Part shown: positions 32,864 through 43,761 of the stretch, piece after piece
Layout of the letters: each line of letters begins with the position of its first letter
Position numbering within the stretch: position 1 is the first letter of the stretch
Source of the DNA: Methylobacterium sp. J-067
Lineage (GTDB): Bacteria > Pseudomonadota > Alphaproteobacteria > Rhizobiales > Beijerinckiaceae
Assembly: GCF_022829465.1 (NCBI RefSeq)
Contig: NZ_JAKSXZ010000139.1
Location: forward strand, 1 to 50,982
Length of the DNA stretch: 50,982 nucleotides
Direction of reading: 5' to 3'
The notes under the pieces: generated by a model
The model's input: only the letters and a program-made list of their open reading frames with translations
The model's database searches: none
Told to the model about the DNA's origin: nothing
Made by a program: the position numbers and the translations under genes

Positions 32864-33093
32864 GTGGGATGTCGGGTGTGTCCGCTCGGCCGGCGGCTCG
32901 CATCGCGGCTCTTCGCGGTCCGGATCATGGGGCCATCGGGGCGCGAAGCAACCGCCGGGCTGGCCGGCATTCGGGTTCGTGGCGCCTGACTATCACGCCC
33001 TCGGGCGGGCGGGAACCATGTACGGTTGCGATCGCGACGCAGCCGGGCGAGATGCCCCTCCCCCGCGGGCGGGAAGAGGGCGGATCCGGCGGC

Positions 33094-34413
33094 TCACTCG
33101 GCGGCGTTGCGGTTACCCTGGCCGAAGCGGCGCTCGATGTAGTCGATGACGATGGTCTCGAAATCCTTGGCGAGCGTCGCACCGCGGAGCGTCATCGCCT
33201 TCTTGCCGTCGATGAAGACCGGGGCGGTCGGGGTCTCGCCCGTGCCCGGCAGGGAGATGCCGATGTCGGCGTGCTTCGATTCGCCCGGCCCGTTCACGAT
33301 GCAGCCCATCACGGCCACGTTCAGCCCCTCGACGCCCGGATAGGTCTTCTTCCACTCTGGCATGGAGGTGGTGATCCAGTTCTGGATGTCGCGGGCCAGC
33401 TCCTGGAACGTGGTCGAGGTGGTGCGCCCGCAGCCGGGGCAGGCCGCGACCAGCGGCACGAAGGTGCGGAAGCCCATGGTCTGCAGCAGTTCCTGCGCGA
33501 CCTTCACCTCGACCGTGCGGTCGCCGCCCGGCTCGGGGGTCAGCGAGTAGCGGATCGTGTCGCCGATGCCTTCCTGCAGCAGGACGCCGATGGCGGCGGA
33601 GGCGGCGACGATGCCCTTCGAGCCCATGCCCGCCTCGGTGAGGCCGAGATGGATGGCGTAATCCGAGCGGCGGGCGACCTCGCGGTAGACTGCGATCAGG
33701 TCCTGCACCGCCGAGACCTTGGCCGACAGGATGATCTTGTCTTTAGCCAGCCCGAGTTCCTCGGCGCGCTTGGCGGAGCCCAGCGCCGAACGGACCATCG
33801 CCTCACGCATGACGGCGCGGGCGTCGATCGGGCGGGCGGCCTTCGCGTTCTCGTCCATCAGGTGGGTGAGGAGTTCGCCGTCGAGCGAGCCCCAGTTGGC
33901 GCCGATCCGCACGGTCTTCCCGTACCGGATCGCCTGCTCGATGATGGTCGAGAACTGGGTGTCCTTCTTCTCCTTGAAGCCGACGTTGCCCGGGTTGATC
34001 CGGTACTTGGCCAGCGCCTCGGCGCAGGCCGGATGGTCGGACAGGAGCTTGTGGCCGATATAGTGGAAGTCGCCGACCAGCGGGACGTGGACGCCGATCC
34101 GGTCCAGGCGCTCGCGGATCTTCGGCACGGCGGCGGCGGCCTCGTCGCGGTCGACGGTGATGCGCACCAGCTCCGAGCCGGCCCGGGCGAGCTGCGAGAC
34201 CTGCGCCACGGTGCCGTCGATGTCGGCCGTGTCGGTGTTGGTCATGGACTGCACGACGATCGGCGCGCCGCCGCCCACCGTGACGGCGCCCTCGCCCTCG
34301 CCCACCGTGACGCCGACCGTGCGGTGGCGCGGGGCGGGGCCGGCGATCTCCGGGCCGAGACCGGCGAGGGAGCCACCGGTGAAGAGGTTCTCGCTGTCGC
34401 TGCCGGCTTCCAT
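33094..34413 (-). CDS. ispG: 4-hydroxy-3-methylbut-2-enyl diphosphate synthase (flavodoxin)
   Basis: 439-residue [4Fe-4S] enzyme of the MEP pathway that converts MEcPP to HMBPP. Cluster ligands Cys325, Cys328 (CPGCGRT) and Cys371 (GCIVNGPGES) with Glu378 are present, and the TIM-barrel part begins with VVQSMTNTDTADIDGTV. An N-terminal extension (about 1-40) before the barrel is usual in this order. ATG at 34413. dxs, the first MEP gene, is at the left end of the window but not linked. A divergent 259-bp gap to the LysR gene carries its promoter. Confidence 0.95.
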   Translation of the reverse strand: MEAGSDSENLFTGGSLAGLGPEIAGPAPRHRTVGVTVGEGEGAVTVGGGAPIVVQSMTNTDTADIDGTVAQVSQLARAGSELVRITVDRDEAAAAVPKIRERLDRIGVHVPLVGDFHYIGHKLLSDHPACAEALAKYRINPGNVGFKEKKDTQFSTIIEQAIRYGKTVRIGANWGSLDGELLTHLMDENAKAARPIDARAVMREAMVRSALGSAKRAEELGLAKDKIILSAKVSAVQDLIAVYREVARRSDYAIHLGLTEAGMGSKGIVAASAAIGVLLQEGIGDTIRYSLTPEPGGDRTVEVKVAQELLQTMGFRTFVPLVAACPGCGRTTSTTFQELARDIQNWITTSMPEWKKTYPGVEGLNVAVMGCIVNGPGESKHADIGISLPGTGETPTAPVFIDGKKAMTLRGATLAKDFETIVIDYIERRFGQGNRNAAE

Positions 34414-34672
34414 GATGTTCGCTTCCTTAGACTTCCACCTGCGCCCCCTAGCCCGCCACGGGGGCAGGAGGGCGGCCGAGGGGATCGATTCGGACGATCC
34501 GGGGCCGCATGGCGCGAAGACTGATCTATCCAGCGTCTTAGCTGCGAACGGCGCGGGACGGAATCAAGTCAACCCGGCGCGAGCCCGTTCAGCCTGCCTC
34601 ATGTCCCATCCCTGCGGCGATGTCGAGCTTGGCGGGGCGATTTGACCGGCCTGTGACTTGCGCGCGACGGAC

Positions 34673-35581
34673 TTACGCGCCCGCGAACAGCTCCCGCGCC
34701 GCCTCGACCTCGCTGGCGATGAAGGCGGCCACCGCCCGGATCGGCGCCGCCTGCCGGTGGTCCTCGTGGATGTGCATGTGGAAGGCGCGGGTCAGCGAGA
34801 CGGCCTCCGGCAGCACCGCTCTCAGCCCCGGATGGGCGGCGGCGATGAAGGCCGGCAGGATGCACAGGCCCGCCCCGGCGAGCGTCGCGTGGACCTGCGC
34901 GAGGAGGTTCGTGGAGCGCAGCCGCGCCGAGACCGAAGGCCCGAGAACGCCGAGATAGTTCAGCTCGCGGGTGAACAGCATATCCTCGATGTAGCCGACG
35001 AAGGGATGGGCTTCGAGGTCGCCGGCCGCGCGGATCGGCGGGTGTTGCGCCAGATAGCTCTCGGCGCCGTAGACGAAGAGCCGGTAATCGGTGAGGCGGC
35101 GCGCCACCAGCCGGGCCTGCTGCGGCGGCGACAGGCTCACCACGATGTCGGCCTCGCGCTTCGACAGGCTGAAGATCCGGGCGGTGGCCATGATCTCGAC
35201 TTCCAGCCCCGGATGCCGGCCCGTCAGCCGGTGCATCCGGGGTGCCAGGAAGACGCTGCCGAACCCGTCCGGCGCGCCGATCCGCACCGTGCCGGAGACG
35301 GTGTGCGCGGCCTCCGCCGCCGCGCTGGCCGACAGGAAGGCGCTCTCCATGCCCTCGGCGGCGGCGAGCAGGTTCTCGCCGGCCTCGGTCAGCGCGTAGC
35401 CGAGATTGCTGCGGTGGAACAGGCGCGCGTCGAGCACGCCCTCCAGGGCGCGGATGCGGCGGCCGACCGTGGTGTGCTCCGTGTCGGTCTGGAGCGCGGC
35501 GGCGCTGAGCGTGCCCGTCCGCGCGACGGCCAGGAAGAAGCGCAGGTCGTCCCAGCTTCCCGCGATCTTCCGCGCGACCAT
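34673..35581 (-). CDS. LysR-type transcriptional regulator (putative regulator of valine catabolism)
   Basis: 302 residues. Winged-helix DNA-binding domain at 1-65 (WDDLRFFLAVARTGTLSAAAL, then HTTVGRRIRALEGVLDARLFHR), followed by the periplasmic-binding-like effector domain. Start ATG 35581 is chosen because MVARKIAGSWDD begins the fold; upstream codons add no conserved sequence. It is divergent from mmsA, and a 16-bp perfect palindrome lies in the 135-bp gap. By location it probably responds to a valine breakdown intermediate; MmsR-type control is the analogy, though MmsR of Pseudomonas is AraC-type. Confidence 0.88.
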   Translation of the reverse strand: MVARKIAGSWDDLRFFLAVARTGTLSAAALQTDTEHTTVGRRIRALEGVLDARLFHRSNLGYALTEAGENLLAAAEGMESAFLSASAAAEAAHTVSGTVRIGAPDGFGSVFLAPRMHRLTGRHPGLEVEIMATARIFSLSKREADIVVSLSPPQQARLVARRLTDYRLFVYGAESYLAQHPPIRAAGDLEAHPFVGYIEDMLFTRELNYLGVLGPSVSARLRSTNLLAQVHATLAGAGLCILPAFIAAAHPGLRAVLPEAVSLTRAFHMHIHEDHRQAAPIRAVAAFIASEVEAARELFAGA

Positions 35582-35607
35582 GACCCGACCCGCCGCATGA
35601 CAAACGC

Positions 35608-35623
35608 CGTGCATCGATGCACG
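35608..35623. promoter_or_regulatory. 16-bp perfect palindrome, likely LysR operator for the valine operon
   Basis: CGTGCATCGATGCACG is self-complementary over all 16 bases. It sits 27 bp upstream of the LysR start and about 94 bp before mmsA, the usual place for a LysR recognition site controlling both directions. Confidence 0.6.
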
Positions 35624-35716
35624 ATGGCTGCGAGCCAGTCCAGCTTTATCGTTCAGTCGAGGCTGCTACAGTTCCGGTAAAAGCCGGATTCGGCTGAAAT
35701 CAGAGGGAGGTGCGTT

Positions 35717-37213
35717 ATGCGCAACGTCGGACATTTCATCGGCGGCCGGATCGTGAACGGCGAGAGCGGCCGCACGGCGGACGTGTTCCACCCCTCGACC
35801 GGCGAGGTCCAGGCCAAGGTCGCTCTCGCCAGCAAGGCGGAGATGCGCGCGGCGGTGGAGAACGCCAAGGCGGCCCAGCCGGCCTGGGCGGCGACCAACC
35901 CGCAGAAGCGCGCCCGCGTGATGATGCGCTTCCTCGAACTGATGCGCGGCTACAACCAGGAGCTCGCCGAGCTGCTGGCCTCCGAGCACGGCAAGACGGT
36001 GCCGGACGCCAAGGGCGACATCCAGCGCGGCGTCGAAGTGGTGGAGTTCGCCTGCGGCATCCCGCACCTGCTGAAGGGCGAGTTCACCGAATCGGCCGGC
36101 ACCGGCATCGACGTCTATTCCCTGCGCCAGCCGCTCGGCGTGGTCGCCGGCATCACGCCGTTCAACTTCCCGGCGATGATCCCCCTGTGGAAGTGTGCCC
36201 CGGCCATCGCCTGCGGCAACGCCTTCATCCTCAAGCCGTCCGAGCGCGACCCCGGCGTGCCGCTCCGCATCGCCGAGATCTTCCTGGAAGCCGGCCTCCC
36301 GCCGGGCATCCTGAACGTCGTGAACGGCGACAAGGAGGCCGTGGACGCCATCCTCGACGACGAGGACATCGCGGCGGTGGGCTTCGTCGGCTCCTCCTCC
36401 ATCGCGGAATACATCTACGTCCGCGCCGCGCAGACGGGGAAGCGCGCCCAGTGCTTCGGCGGCGCCAAGAACCACATGATCGTCATGCCCGACGCCAACA
36501 TGGACCAAGCGGTCGATGCCCTGATCGGGGCCGGCTACGGCTCGGCGGGCGAGCGCTGCATGGCGATCTCAGTGGCCGTGCCGGTGGGCGAGCAGACCGC
36601 CGACCGCCTGATGGAGCGGCTGATCCCCCGCGTCGAGGCGCTGAAGATCGGCCCGTCGCACGACGAGGCGGCGGATTACGGCCCCCTCGTCACCCGCGAC
36701 GCGGTGGAGAAGGTGCGCGGCTACATCGAGACCGGGGTGCGCGAGGGCGCGCAGCTCGCCGTCGATGGGCGCGGCTTCAAGCTCCAGGGCTACGAGAACG
36801 GCTTCTACCTCGGCGGCTCGCTGTTCGACCGCGTGACCCCGGACATGACGATCTACAAGGAAGAGATCTTCGGGCCGGTGCTCTCGGTGGTGCGGGCCAA
36901 GAATTACGAGGAGGCGCTGGCGCTGCCCTCGACGCACCAGTACGGCAACGGCGTCGCGATCTTCACCCAGGACGGCGATGCCGCCCGCGACTTCACCACC
37001 CGCGTGAACACCGGCATGGTCGGCGTCAACGTGCCGATCCCGGTTCCGATCGCCTACCACACTTTCGGCGGCTGGAAGCGCTCCGGCTTCGGCGACCTGA
37101 ACCAGCACGGGCCGGACTCGATCCGCTTCTACACGAAGACCAAGACCGTGACGCAGCGCTGGCCCTCCGGCATCAAGAGCGGCGCGGAGTTCTCGATCCC
37201 GACCATGCGGTAA
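35717..37213 (+). CDS. mmsA: Methylmalonate-semialdehyde dehydrogenase (acylating)
   Basis: 498-residue NAD- and CoA-dependent aldehyde dehydrogenase that turns methylmalonate semialdehyde into propionyl-CoA (and malonate semialdehyde into acetyl-CoA) in valine and inositol breakdown. Catalytic Cys281 in GSAGERCMAI; the FNFP (149-152) and GFVGSSS (222-228) cofactor regions are present. ATG 35717 with GAGGGAGG upstream, a strong ribosome site. First gene of the operon to 42936; a perfect hairpin sits in the 60-nt gap after it. Confidence 0.95.
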   Translation: MRNVGHFIGGRIVNGESGRTADVFHPSTGEVQAKVALASKAEMRAAVENAKAAQPAWAATNPQKRARVMMRFLELMRGYNQELAELLASEHGKTVPDAKGDIQRGVEVVEFACGIPHLLKGEFTESAGTGIDVYSLRQPLGVVAGITPFNFPAMIPLWKCAPAIACGNAFILKPSERDPGVPLRIAEIFLEAGLPPGILNVVNGDKEAVDAILDDEDIAAVGFVGSSSIAEYIYVRAAQTGKRAQCFGGAKNHMIVMPDANMDQAVDALIGAGYGSAGERCMAISVAVPVGEQTADRLMERLIPRVEALKIGPSHDEAADYGPLVTRDAVEKVRGYIETGVREGAQLAVDGRGFKLQGYENGFYLGGSLFDRVTPDMTIYKEEIFGPVLSVVRAKNYEEALALPSTHQYGNGVAIFTQDGDAARDFTTRVNTGMVGVNVPIPVPIAYHTFGGWKRSGFGDLNQHGPDSIRFYTKTKTVTQRWPSGIKSGAEFSIPTMR

Positions 37214-37223
37214 GATCGCATGG

Positions 37224-37248
37224 CCCTCCCCCGCCACGCGGGGGAGGG
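37224..37248 (+). repeat. Perfect 11-bp intercistronic hairpin between mmsA and the acyl-CoA dehydrogenase
   Basis: CCCTCCCCCGC (37224-37234), loop CAC, GCGGGGGAGGG (37238-37248). No T run follows, so it is more likely an mRNA-stability or processing element or a repeat than a terminator. Related but imperfect C/G-run hairpins occur near 33055-33080 and 34443-34464. Confidence 0.6.
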
Positions 37249-37273
37249 GTATCGAGACCGGGGAGGATCACCC

Positions 37274-38416
37274 ATGCAATTCGGCCTCGACGAGGACCAG
37301 ACCGCGATCCGCGACATGGCCGCCGCCTTCGCGGCCGACCACATCGCCCCCCACGCCCTGGAATGGGACGAGACCAAAACCTTCCCCGTCGCGACCCTGC
37401 GCGAGGCGGCCGGGCTCGGCATGGCGGGCATCTATGTCCGCGAGGAATCCGGCGGCACCGGGATGGGGCGGATCGAGGCGGCGCTGATCTTCGAGGCGCT
37501 GGCGATAGGTTGCCCGACGGTGGCGGCCTTCCTGTCGATCCACAACATGTGCGCCTGGATGGTGGACGCCTACGGCTCGGATGAGCAGCGGGCGCGCTTC
37601 CTCCCCGGCCTCACGACGATGGACACCATCGCGAGCTACTGCCTCACCGAGCCGGGCTCCGGCTCCGACGCGGCGGCTTTGCGCACCCGCGCCGAGCGGG
37701 ACGGCGACCATTACGTGCTCCACGGGGAGAAGCAGTTCATCTCCGGCGCCGGCGCCGCCGACCTCTACGTCTGCATGGTCCGCACCGGCGAGGCGGGGCC
37801 GAAGGGCATTTCCACCGTGCTGGTCGAGGGTGACACGCCCGGTCTCTCCTTCGGCGCCAACGAGCGCAAGATGGGCTGGAACGCCCAGCCCACCCGCGCC
37901 GTGCGCTTCGACGGCTGCCGCGTGCCCGTCGCCAACCGTCTCGGCGCCGAGGGCGAGGGATTTCGCATCGCCATGAGCGGGCTCGACGGGGGCCGCATCA
38001 ACATCGCCGCCTGCTCGCTGGGCGGCGCGCAATCGGCGCTCGACAAGGCGCTGGCCTATATGGGCGACCGCCGGGCCTTCGGCGCGAAGCTCACCGATTT
38101 CCAGGCGCTGCAATTCCGGCTCGCCGACATGCAGACGGCCCTGACCGTCTCGCGGACCTTCCTGCACCACGCCGCGCGGGCGCTCGACGCGAAATCCCCC
38201 GAGGCGACGCAGCTCTGCGCCATGGCCAAGCGCCACGTCACCGACGCCGCCTTCGAGGTGGCTAACCAAGCGCTGCAACTGCACGGCGGCTACGGCTACC
38301 TCGCCGAATACGGGGTCGAGAAGATCGTCCGCGACCTGCGGGTGCATCAGATCCTGGAAGGCACGAACGAGATCATGCGGGTGATCGTCGCCCGCGCCCT
38401 GATCGGGGGCCGCTGA
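37274..38416 (+). CDS. Isobutyryl-CoA-type acyl-CoA dehydrogenase
   Basis: 380-residue FAD acyl-CoA dehydrogenase. The C-terminal HQILEGTNEIMR carries the likely catalytic base Glu362; SYCLTEPGSGSDAAAL and LHGGYGYLAEYGVEKIVRDLRV are the FAD and signature regions. Context (mmsA, HIBYL-CoA hydrolase, mmsB) indicates isobutyryl-CoA to methacrylyl-CoA in valine degradation. The ATG at 37274 is chosen because it begins MQFGLDEDQTAIRDMA; upstream in-frame ATG at 37220 lies in the hairpin. Ends on the A of the next ATG. Confidence 0.93.
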   Translation: MQFGLDEDQTAIRDMAAAFAADHIAPHALEWDETKTFPVATLREAAGLGMAGIYVREESGGTGMGRIEAALIFEALAIGCPTVAAFLSIHNMCAWMVDAYGSDEQRARFLPGLTTMDTIASYCLTEPGSGSDAAALRTRAERDGDHYVLHGEKQFISGAGAADLYVCMVRTGEAGPKGISTVLVEGDTPGLSFGANERKMGWNAQPTRAVRFDGCRVPVANRLGAEGEGFRIAMSGLDGGRINIAACSLGGAQSALDKALAYMGDRRAFGAKLTDFQALQFRLADMQTALTVSRTFLHHAARALDAKSPEATQLCAMAKRHVTDAAFEVANQALQLHGGYGYLAEYGVEKIVRDLRVHQILEGTNEIMRVIVARALIGGR

Positions 38417-39456
38417 TGGACGCGGTGATCGTCGAGACCGCAGGCCGCCTGGGGCGCCTCCGCCTCAACCGGCCGAAGGCCCTGAACGCCCTGAACCACG
38501 AGATGGTCGGGCTGATCGACCGGGCGCTGGACCGGTTTGCCGCCGACGAGGCCGTGAATGCGGTGCTGCTGACCGGCGAGGGCGAGCGCGGCCTCTGCGC
38601 GGGGGGCGACCTGCGCTCCCTCTACGAGAACGAGACGGCCGCCGCCGAGCCGTTCTGGCGGGACGAGTACCGCCTCGATTCGCGCATCAGCCGCTACGAG
38701 AAGCCGTTCGTCGCGGTGATGGACGGCATCACCATGGGCGGCGGTGTCGGGCTGTCGGGCCATGCCGCGCACCGGATCGTCACCGAGCGCTCCCGCATCG
38801 CCATGCCGGAGACGGGCATCGGCTACCTGCCTGATGTCGGCGGGACATGGCTCCTGCCGCGCGCGCCCGGCGAACTCGGCACCTATCTCGGCCTGACCGG
38901 CGCGCAGATCGGCGCCCCGGACGCCCTCCTCTGCGGCATGGCCGATGCGTTCGTCCCTTCCACCGCGCTGCCGGAGCTGATCGCGGCGCTTGGCTCGGGC
39001 GAGGCGGTGGACGCCATCCTCGCCCGCATCGCGAAAGACCCCGGCCCGGCGCCGCTCGCCGCCCACCGCGACCTGATCGACCGTTGCTTCGCCTTCGATG
39101 GGGTTGACGAGATCTTTGCCGCCCTCGACGCGGACGGGTCGGATTTCGCGGCCGAGACGAAGGCGGTGCTCCTCACCAAGGCGCCGTCGAGCCTCGTGCT
39201 GACGCTGTGCCTGCTGCGGCTCGGCCGGGCGGCGCCGAACCTCGAGGCCTGCCTGGAGCGGGAGTTCCACGCCTCGCTGGCGCTTCTGGACGAGGGCGAT
39301 TTCCGCGAGGGCATCCGCGCGGCGGTGATCGACAAGGACAAGTCGCCCCGCTGGAACCCGCCGCGCCTCGATGAGGTCGATCCCGCCCGGATCGCGCGAT
39401 GGCTGGAGACGCGGGCCGCGCCGGTCTTCGCGAAGGACCGCACGGGGCCGGTATAG
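38416..39456 (+). CDS. 3-hydroxyisobutyryl-CoA hydrolase
   Basis: 346-residue crotonase-fold thioesterase that releases 3-hydroxyisobutyrate from its CoA ester, so that mmsB can oxidise it. Oxyanion-hole segments LCAGGDLR (residues 60-67) and MGGGVG (107-112), catalytic Glu132 (MPETGIG) and Asp140 (LPDVGGTWLLP) match the HIBCH group rather than hydratases. Length about 350 is right. ATG 38416 shares a base with the previous TGA. Confidence 0.93.
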   Translation: MDAVIVETAGRLGRLRLNRPKALNALNHEMVGLIDRALDRFAADEAVNAVLLTGEGERGLCAGGDLRSLYENETAAAEPFWRDEYRLDSRISRYEKPFVAVMDGITMGGGVGLSGHAAHRIVTERSRIAMPETGIGYLPDVGGTWLLPRAPGELGTYLGLTGAQIGAPDALLCGMADAFVPSTALPELIAALGSGEAVDAILARIAKDPGPAPLAAHRDLIDRCFAFDGVDEIFAALDADGSDFAAETKAVLLTKAPSSLVLTLCLLRLGRAAPNLEACLEREFHASLALLDEGDFREGIRAAVIDKDKSPRWNPPRLDEVDPARIARWLETRAAPVFAKDRTGPV

Positions 39457-39487
39457 GGCCAAGAATAACAAACGGGAGGACACCACC

Positions 39488-40381
39488 ATGGCACGCACGA
39501 TCGGCTTCATCGGGCTCGGCAACATGGGCGGGCCGATGGCGGCCAACCTCGTGAAGGCGGGGCATACCGTGCGCGGCTTCGACCTCGTGCCCGCCTCCCT
39601 CGACCTCGCCCGCGAGGCCGGCGTCGCGGTGGTCGGGTCGGCGCTGGAGGCCGCCGAGGGGGCCGAGGTGGTGATCACCATGCTCCCCGCCGGCCGGCAC
39701 GTCGTCGAGGTCTGGACGCAGCTCGCGGACGCCGTCCCCGCCAGCACGCTGCTGATCGATTCCTCCACCGTCGACGTCGAGAGTGCCCGCAAGGCGCATG
39801 CCCTGGCGCAAGCGCGGGGTTGCCTCTCCGTCGATGCGCCGGTTTCCGGCGGCACGGGCGGGGCCAAGGCCGGCACGCTCACCTTCATGGCCGGCGGCGC
39901 AGACGCCGCCTTCGCCGTAGCCGAGCCCCTGCTGAAGGCCATGGGCAAGAACGTGTTCCATTGCGGGCAGGCCGGCGCCGGGCAGGCGGCCAAGATCTGC
40001 AACAACATGATCCTCGGCATCTCGATGATCGGCGTCTGCGAGGCCTTTGCGCTGGGCGAGAAGCTTGGCCTGTCGCACGAGGCGCTCTACGACGTCGCCT
40101 CGGTCTCCTCCGGCCAGTGCTGGTCGCTGACGAGCTACTGCCCGGTGCCGGGCCCCGTGCCGGCCTCCCCCGCCAACAACGGCTACAAGCCGGGCTTCGC
40201 CGCCGCCCTGATGCTGAAGGACCTGCGCCTCGCCCAGGCCGCCGCCCTGGCGGCGGGCGCCGCGACGCCGCTGGGCGCCGAGGCCGCACAGATCTACGGG
40301 TTGTTCGACGGCCTCGGCCACGGGGGTGAGGACTTTTCCGCCATCATCCGTATGCTCCGTGGGGACGCAGGAGAGGCGTGA
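39488..40381 (+). CDS. mmsB: 3-hydroxyisobutyrate dehydrogenase
   Basis: 297-residue NAD enzyme that oxidises 3-hydroxyisobutyrate to methylmalonate semialdehyde, the MmsA substrate. GFIGLGNMGGPMA at 6-18 is the dinucleotide site; DAPVSGGTGGAKAGTL (117-131) is the substrate loop; catalytic Lys169 is in GQAAKICNNM. ATG 39488 with GGGAGG 8 nt upstream. The stop touches the start of the enoyl-CoA hydratase gene. Confidence 0.95.
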   Translation: MARTIGFIGLGNMGGPMAANLVKAGHTVRGFDLVPASLDLAREAGVAVVGSALEAAEGAEVVITMLPAGRHVVEVWTQLADAVPASTLLIDSSTVDVESARKAHALAQARGCLSVDAPVSGGTGGAKAGTLTFMAGGADAAFAVAEPLLKAMGKNVFHCGQAGAGQAAKICNNMILGISMIGVCEAFALGEKLGLSHEALYDVASVSSGQCWSLTSYCPVPGPVPASPANNGYKPGFAAALMLKDLRLAQAAALAAGAATPLGAEAAQIYGLFDGLGHGGEDFSAIIRMLRGDAGEA

Positions 40382-41154
40382 TGGACTACGAGACGATTCT
40401 CACCGAGACCCGGGGGCGGGTGCTCCTCATCACCCTCAACCGGCCGAAGGCGCTGAACGCGATCAACGCGCAGCTCACCGCCGAGGTGATCGCTGCCGCC
40501 TCCGCCGCCGATGCCGACGAGGGGATCGGCTGCATCGTCCTCACCGGCTCCGAGCGCGCCTTCGCGGCCGGCGCCGACATCAAGGAGATGCAGCACCTCT
40601 CCTACGCCGAGGTCTACGGGAAGGACCGCTTCTCCGACTGGGACCGGTTCAACGCCGTGCGCACGCCGATCATCGCGGCGGTGGCGGGCTACGCGCTCGG
40701 CGGCGGCTGCGAGCTGGCGATGATGTGCGACTTCATCCTCGCCGCCGACACGGCCCAGTTCGGCCAGCCGGAGATCAAGCTCGGCGTGATGCCCGGCATG
40801 GGCGGCAGCCAGCGCCTCGCCCGTTATGTCGGCAAGGCCAAGGCGATGGAGATGTGCCTCACCGGCCGGATGATGGACGCCGCCGAGGCCGAGCGCTGCG
40901 GCCTCGTCTCGCGGATCGTGCCCGCCGCCGACCTCGTGGAGGAGGCGGTGAAGACCGGGCAGACCATCGCGGGCATGTCGAAGCCCAGCGCGATGATGAC
41001 CAAGGAGGCGGTGAACCGCGCCTACGAGACCACCCTCACCGAGGGCCTGCGGTTCGAGCGGCGGGTGTTCCACGCCATGTTCGCCACGGACGACCAGAAG
41101 GAGGGTATGGCCGCCTTCGTGGAGAAGCGCCCGGCGACGTTTTCGCACCGCTAA
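40381..41154 (+). CDS. Enoyl-CoA hydratase
   Basis: 257-residue crotonase. Both catalytic glutamates are present: Glu111 (GGGCELAMM) and Glu131 (QPEIKLGVMPGMGG), with AGADIKEM (63-70) as the CoA-binding loop. In this operon it would hydrate methacrylyl-CoA to 3-hydroxyisobutyryl-CoA, between the dehydrogenase and hydrolase. GTG 40378 and ATG 40381 are both possible; AGGAGAGG fits the ATG slightly better. Confidence 0.95.
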   Translation: MDYETILTETRGRVLLITLNRPKALNAINAQLTAEVIAAASAADADEGIGCIVLTGSERAFAAGADIKEMQHLSYAEVYGKDRFSDWDRFNAVRTPIIAAVAGYALGGGCELAMMCDFILAADTAQFGQPEIKLGVMPGMGGSQRLARYVGKAKAMEMCLTGRMMDAAEAERCGLVSRIVPAADLVEEAVKTGQTIAGMSKPSAMMTKEAVNRAYETTLTEGLRFERRVFHAMFATDDQKEGMAAFVEKRPATFSHR

Positions 41155-41164
41155 GAACACGCTA

Positions 41165-41179
41165 CCCCCGCCAAGGGGG
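41165..41179 (+). repeat. Small C/G-run hairpin between hydratase and acyl-CoA synthetase genes
   Basis: CCCCC (41165-41169), GCCAA, GGGGG (41175-41179), in the 51-nt gap. Weak on its own; similar in type to 37224-37248. Confidence 0.4.
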
Positions 41180-41205
41180 AGACGACGTCCCAAGGGGAAG
41201 ACACC

Positions 41206-42936
<1,731 letters not shown>

Positions 42937-43128
42937 GGGGCGCCCTCACGGTTAACCGGCCCCTGCCGCCATCGGAAGCATTTAGCGGATCCGGCGAGGG
43001 TCGCATCGACCTTGCCCCGTGCCGGCCGAGGCCGGGCGGCCGATGCGTAAAATTGTCGGCATTCGCTTCAGCGCGAAGGAGGCTGCTCGCTGCAATCCTA
43101 GGTCTATAGAGACACGGGATTGCACGCG

Positions 43129-43761
43129 ATGCGCGCGGGATTTCTCAAGGCGGTGCGGGGGGTGGTGGTCGCCGCGCTGGCGCTCGCGGGGGTGGCCACG
43201 GCCGCCCAGGCGCAGGTGCTGGCGAGCCTGCCGACCGAGCCGGGCCTCGTTCCGAAGGCCGAGGCCAAACCGATCGCCGCCTGGGTGACGTTCTGCGAGG
43301 CCTATGCGGACGAGTGCGCCGTGGACCGCAACGAGCCGGCGCGGATCGCCCTGACGCCGGCCGTCTGGACCAGCATCGTCACCATCAACCGCCGCATCAA
43401 CAAGGCGGTCGAGCCGATGACCGACATGGAGCACCTGCACGTCGCCGACCACTGGGACCTCGCGGAGGACGGGTACGGCGATTGCGAGGATTACCAGCTT
43501 CTGAAGCGCCACCTGCTCGCCCTGTCCGGGCTGCCGCGCCGGGCCATGCGGATGACGGTTGTGATCGACGAGAAGGGCGAGGGCCACGCCGTGCTGACCC
43601 TGCTGACCGACCGGGGCGATCTGGTGCTCGACAACAAGACCGACACGGTCCTGCCGTGGCACCGCACCGGCTACGTGTTCATCAAGCGCGAGAGCCAGGA
43701 CGCCGTGGCGTGGGTGTCGCTGGGCGGTGCCACCTCTCCGGCGACCACCGCCAACCGCTGA
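43129..43761 (+). CDS. Transglutaminase-like cysteine peptidase (BTLCP), copy 1
   Basis: 210 residues, Sec signal about 1-28, mature periplasmic domain. Catalytic triad of the bacterial transglutaminase-like family: Cys119 (GYGDCEDYQLLKR), His153 (GEGHAVLTL) and Asp168 (LVLDNK). Alphaproteobacterial BTLCPs include LapG-like proteases but most are of unknown target. ATG 43129 begins the signal; the TTG 43120 is weaker. A paralogue (44343-45071) lies 580 bp downstream on the same strand, and a small inverted gene is between them. Confidence 0.88.
   Translation: MRAGFLKAVRGVVVAALALAGVATAAQAQVLASLPTEPGLVPKAEAKPIAAWVTFCEAYADECAVDRNEPARIALTPAVWTSIVTINRRINKAVEPMTDMEHLHVADHWDLAEDGYGDCEDYQLLKRHLLALSGLPRRAMRMTVVIDEKGEGHAVLTLLTDRGDLVLDNKTDTVLPWHRTGYVFIKRESQDAVAWVSLGGATSPATTANR

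Noticed and set aside
30737..32989. 750-codon open frame antisense to kup
   Set aside because: Composition typical of an antisense shadow; kup is complete on the other strand.
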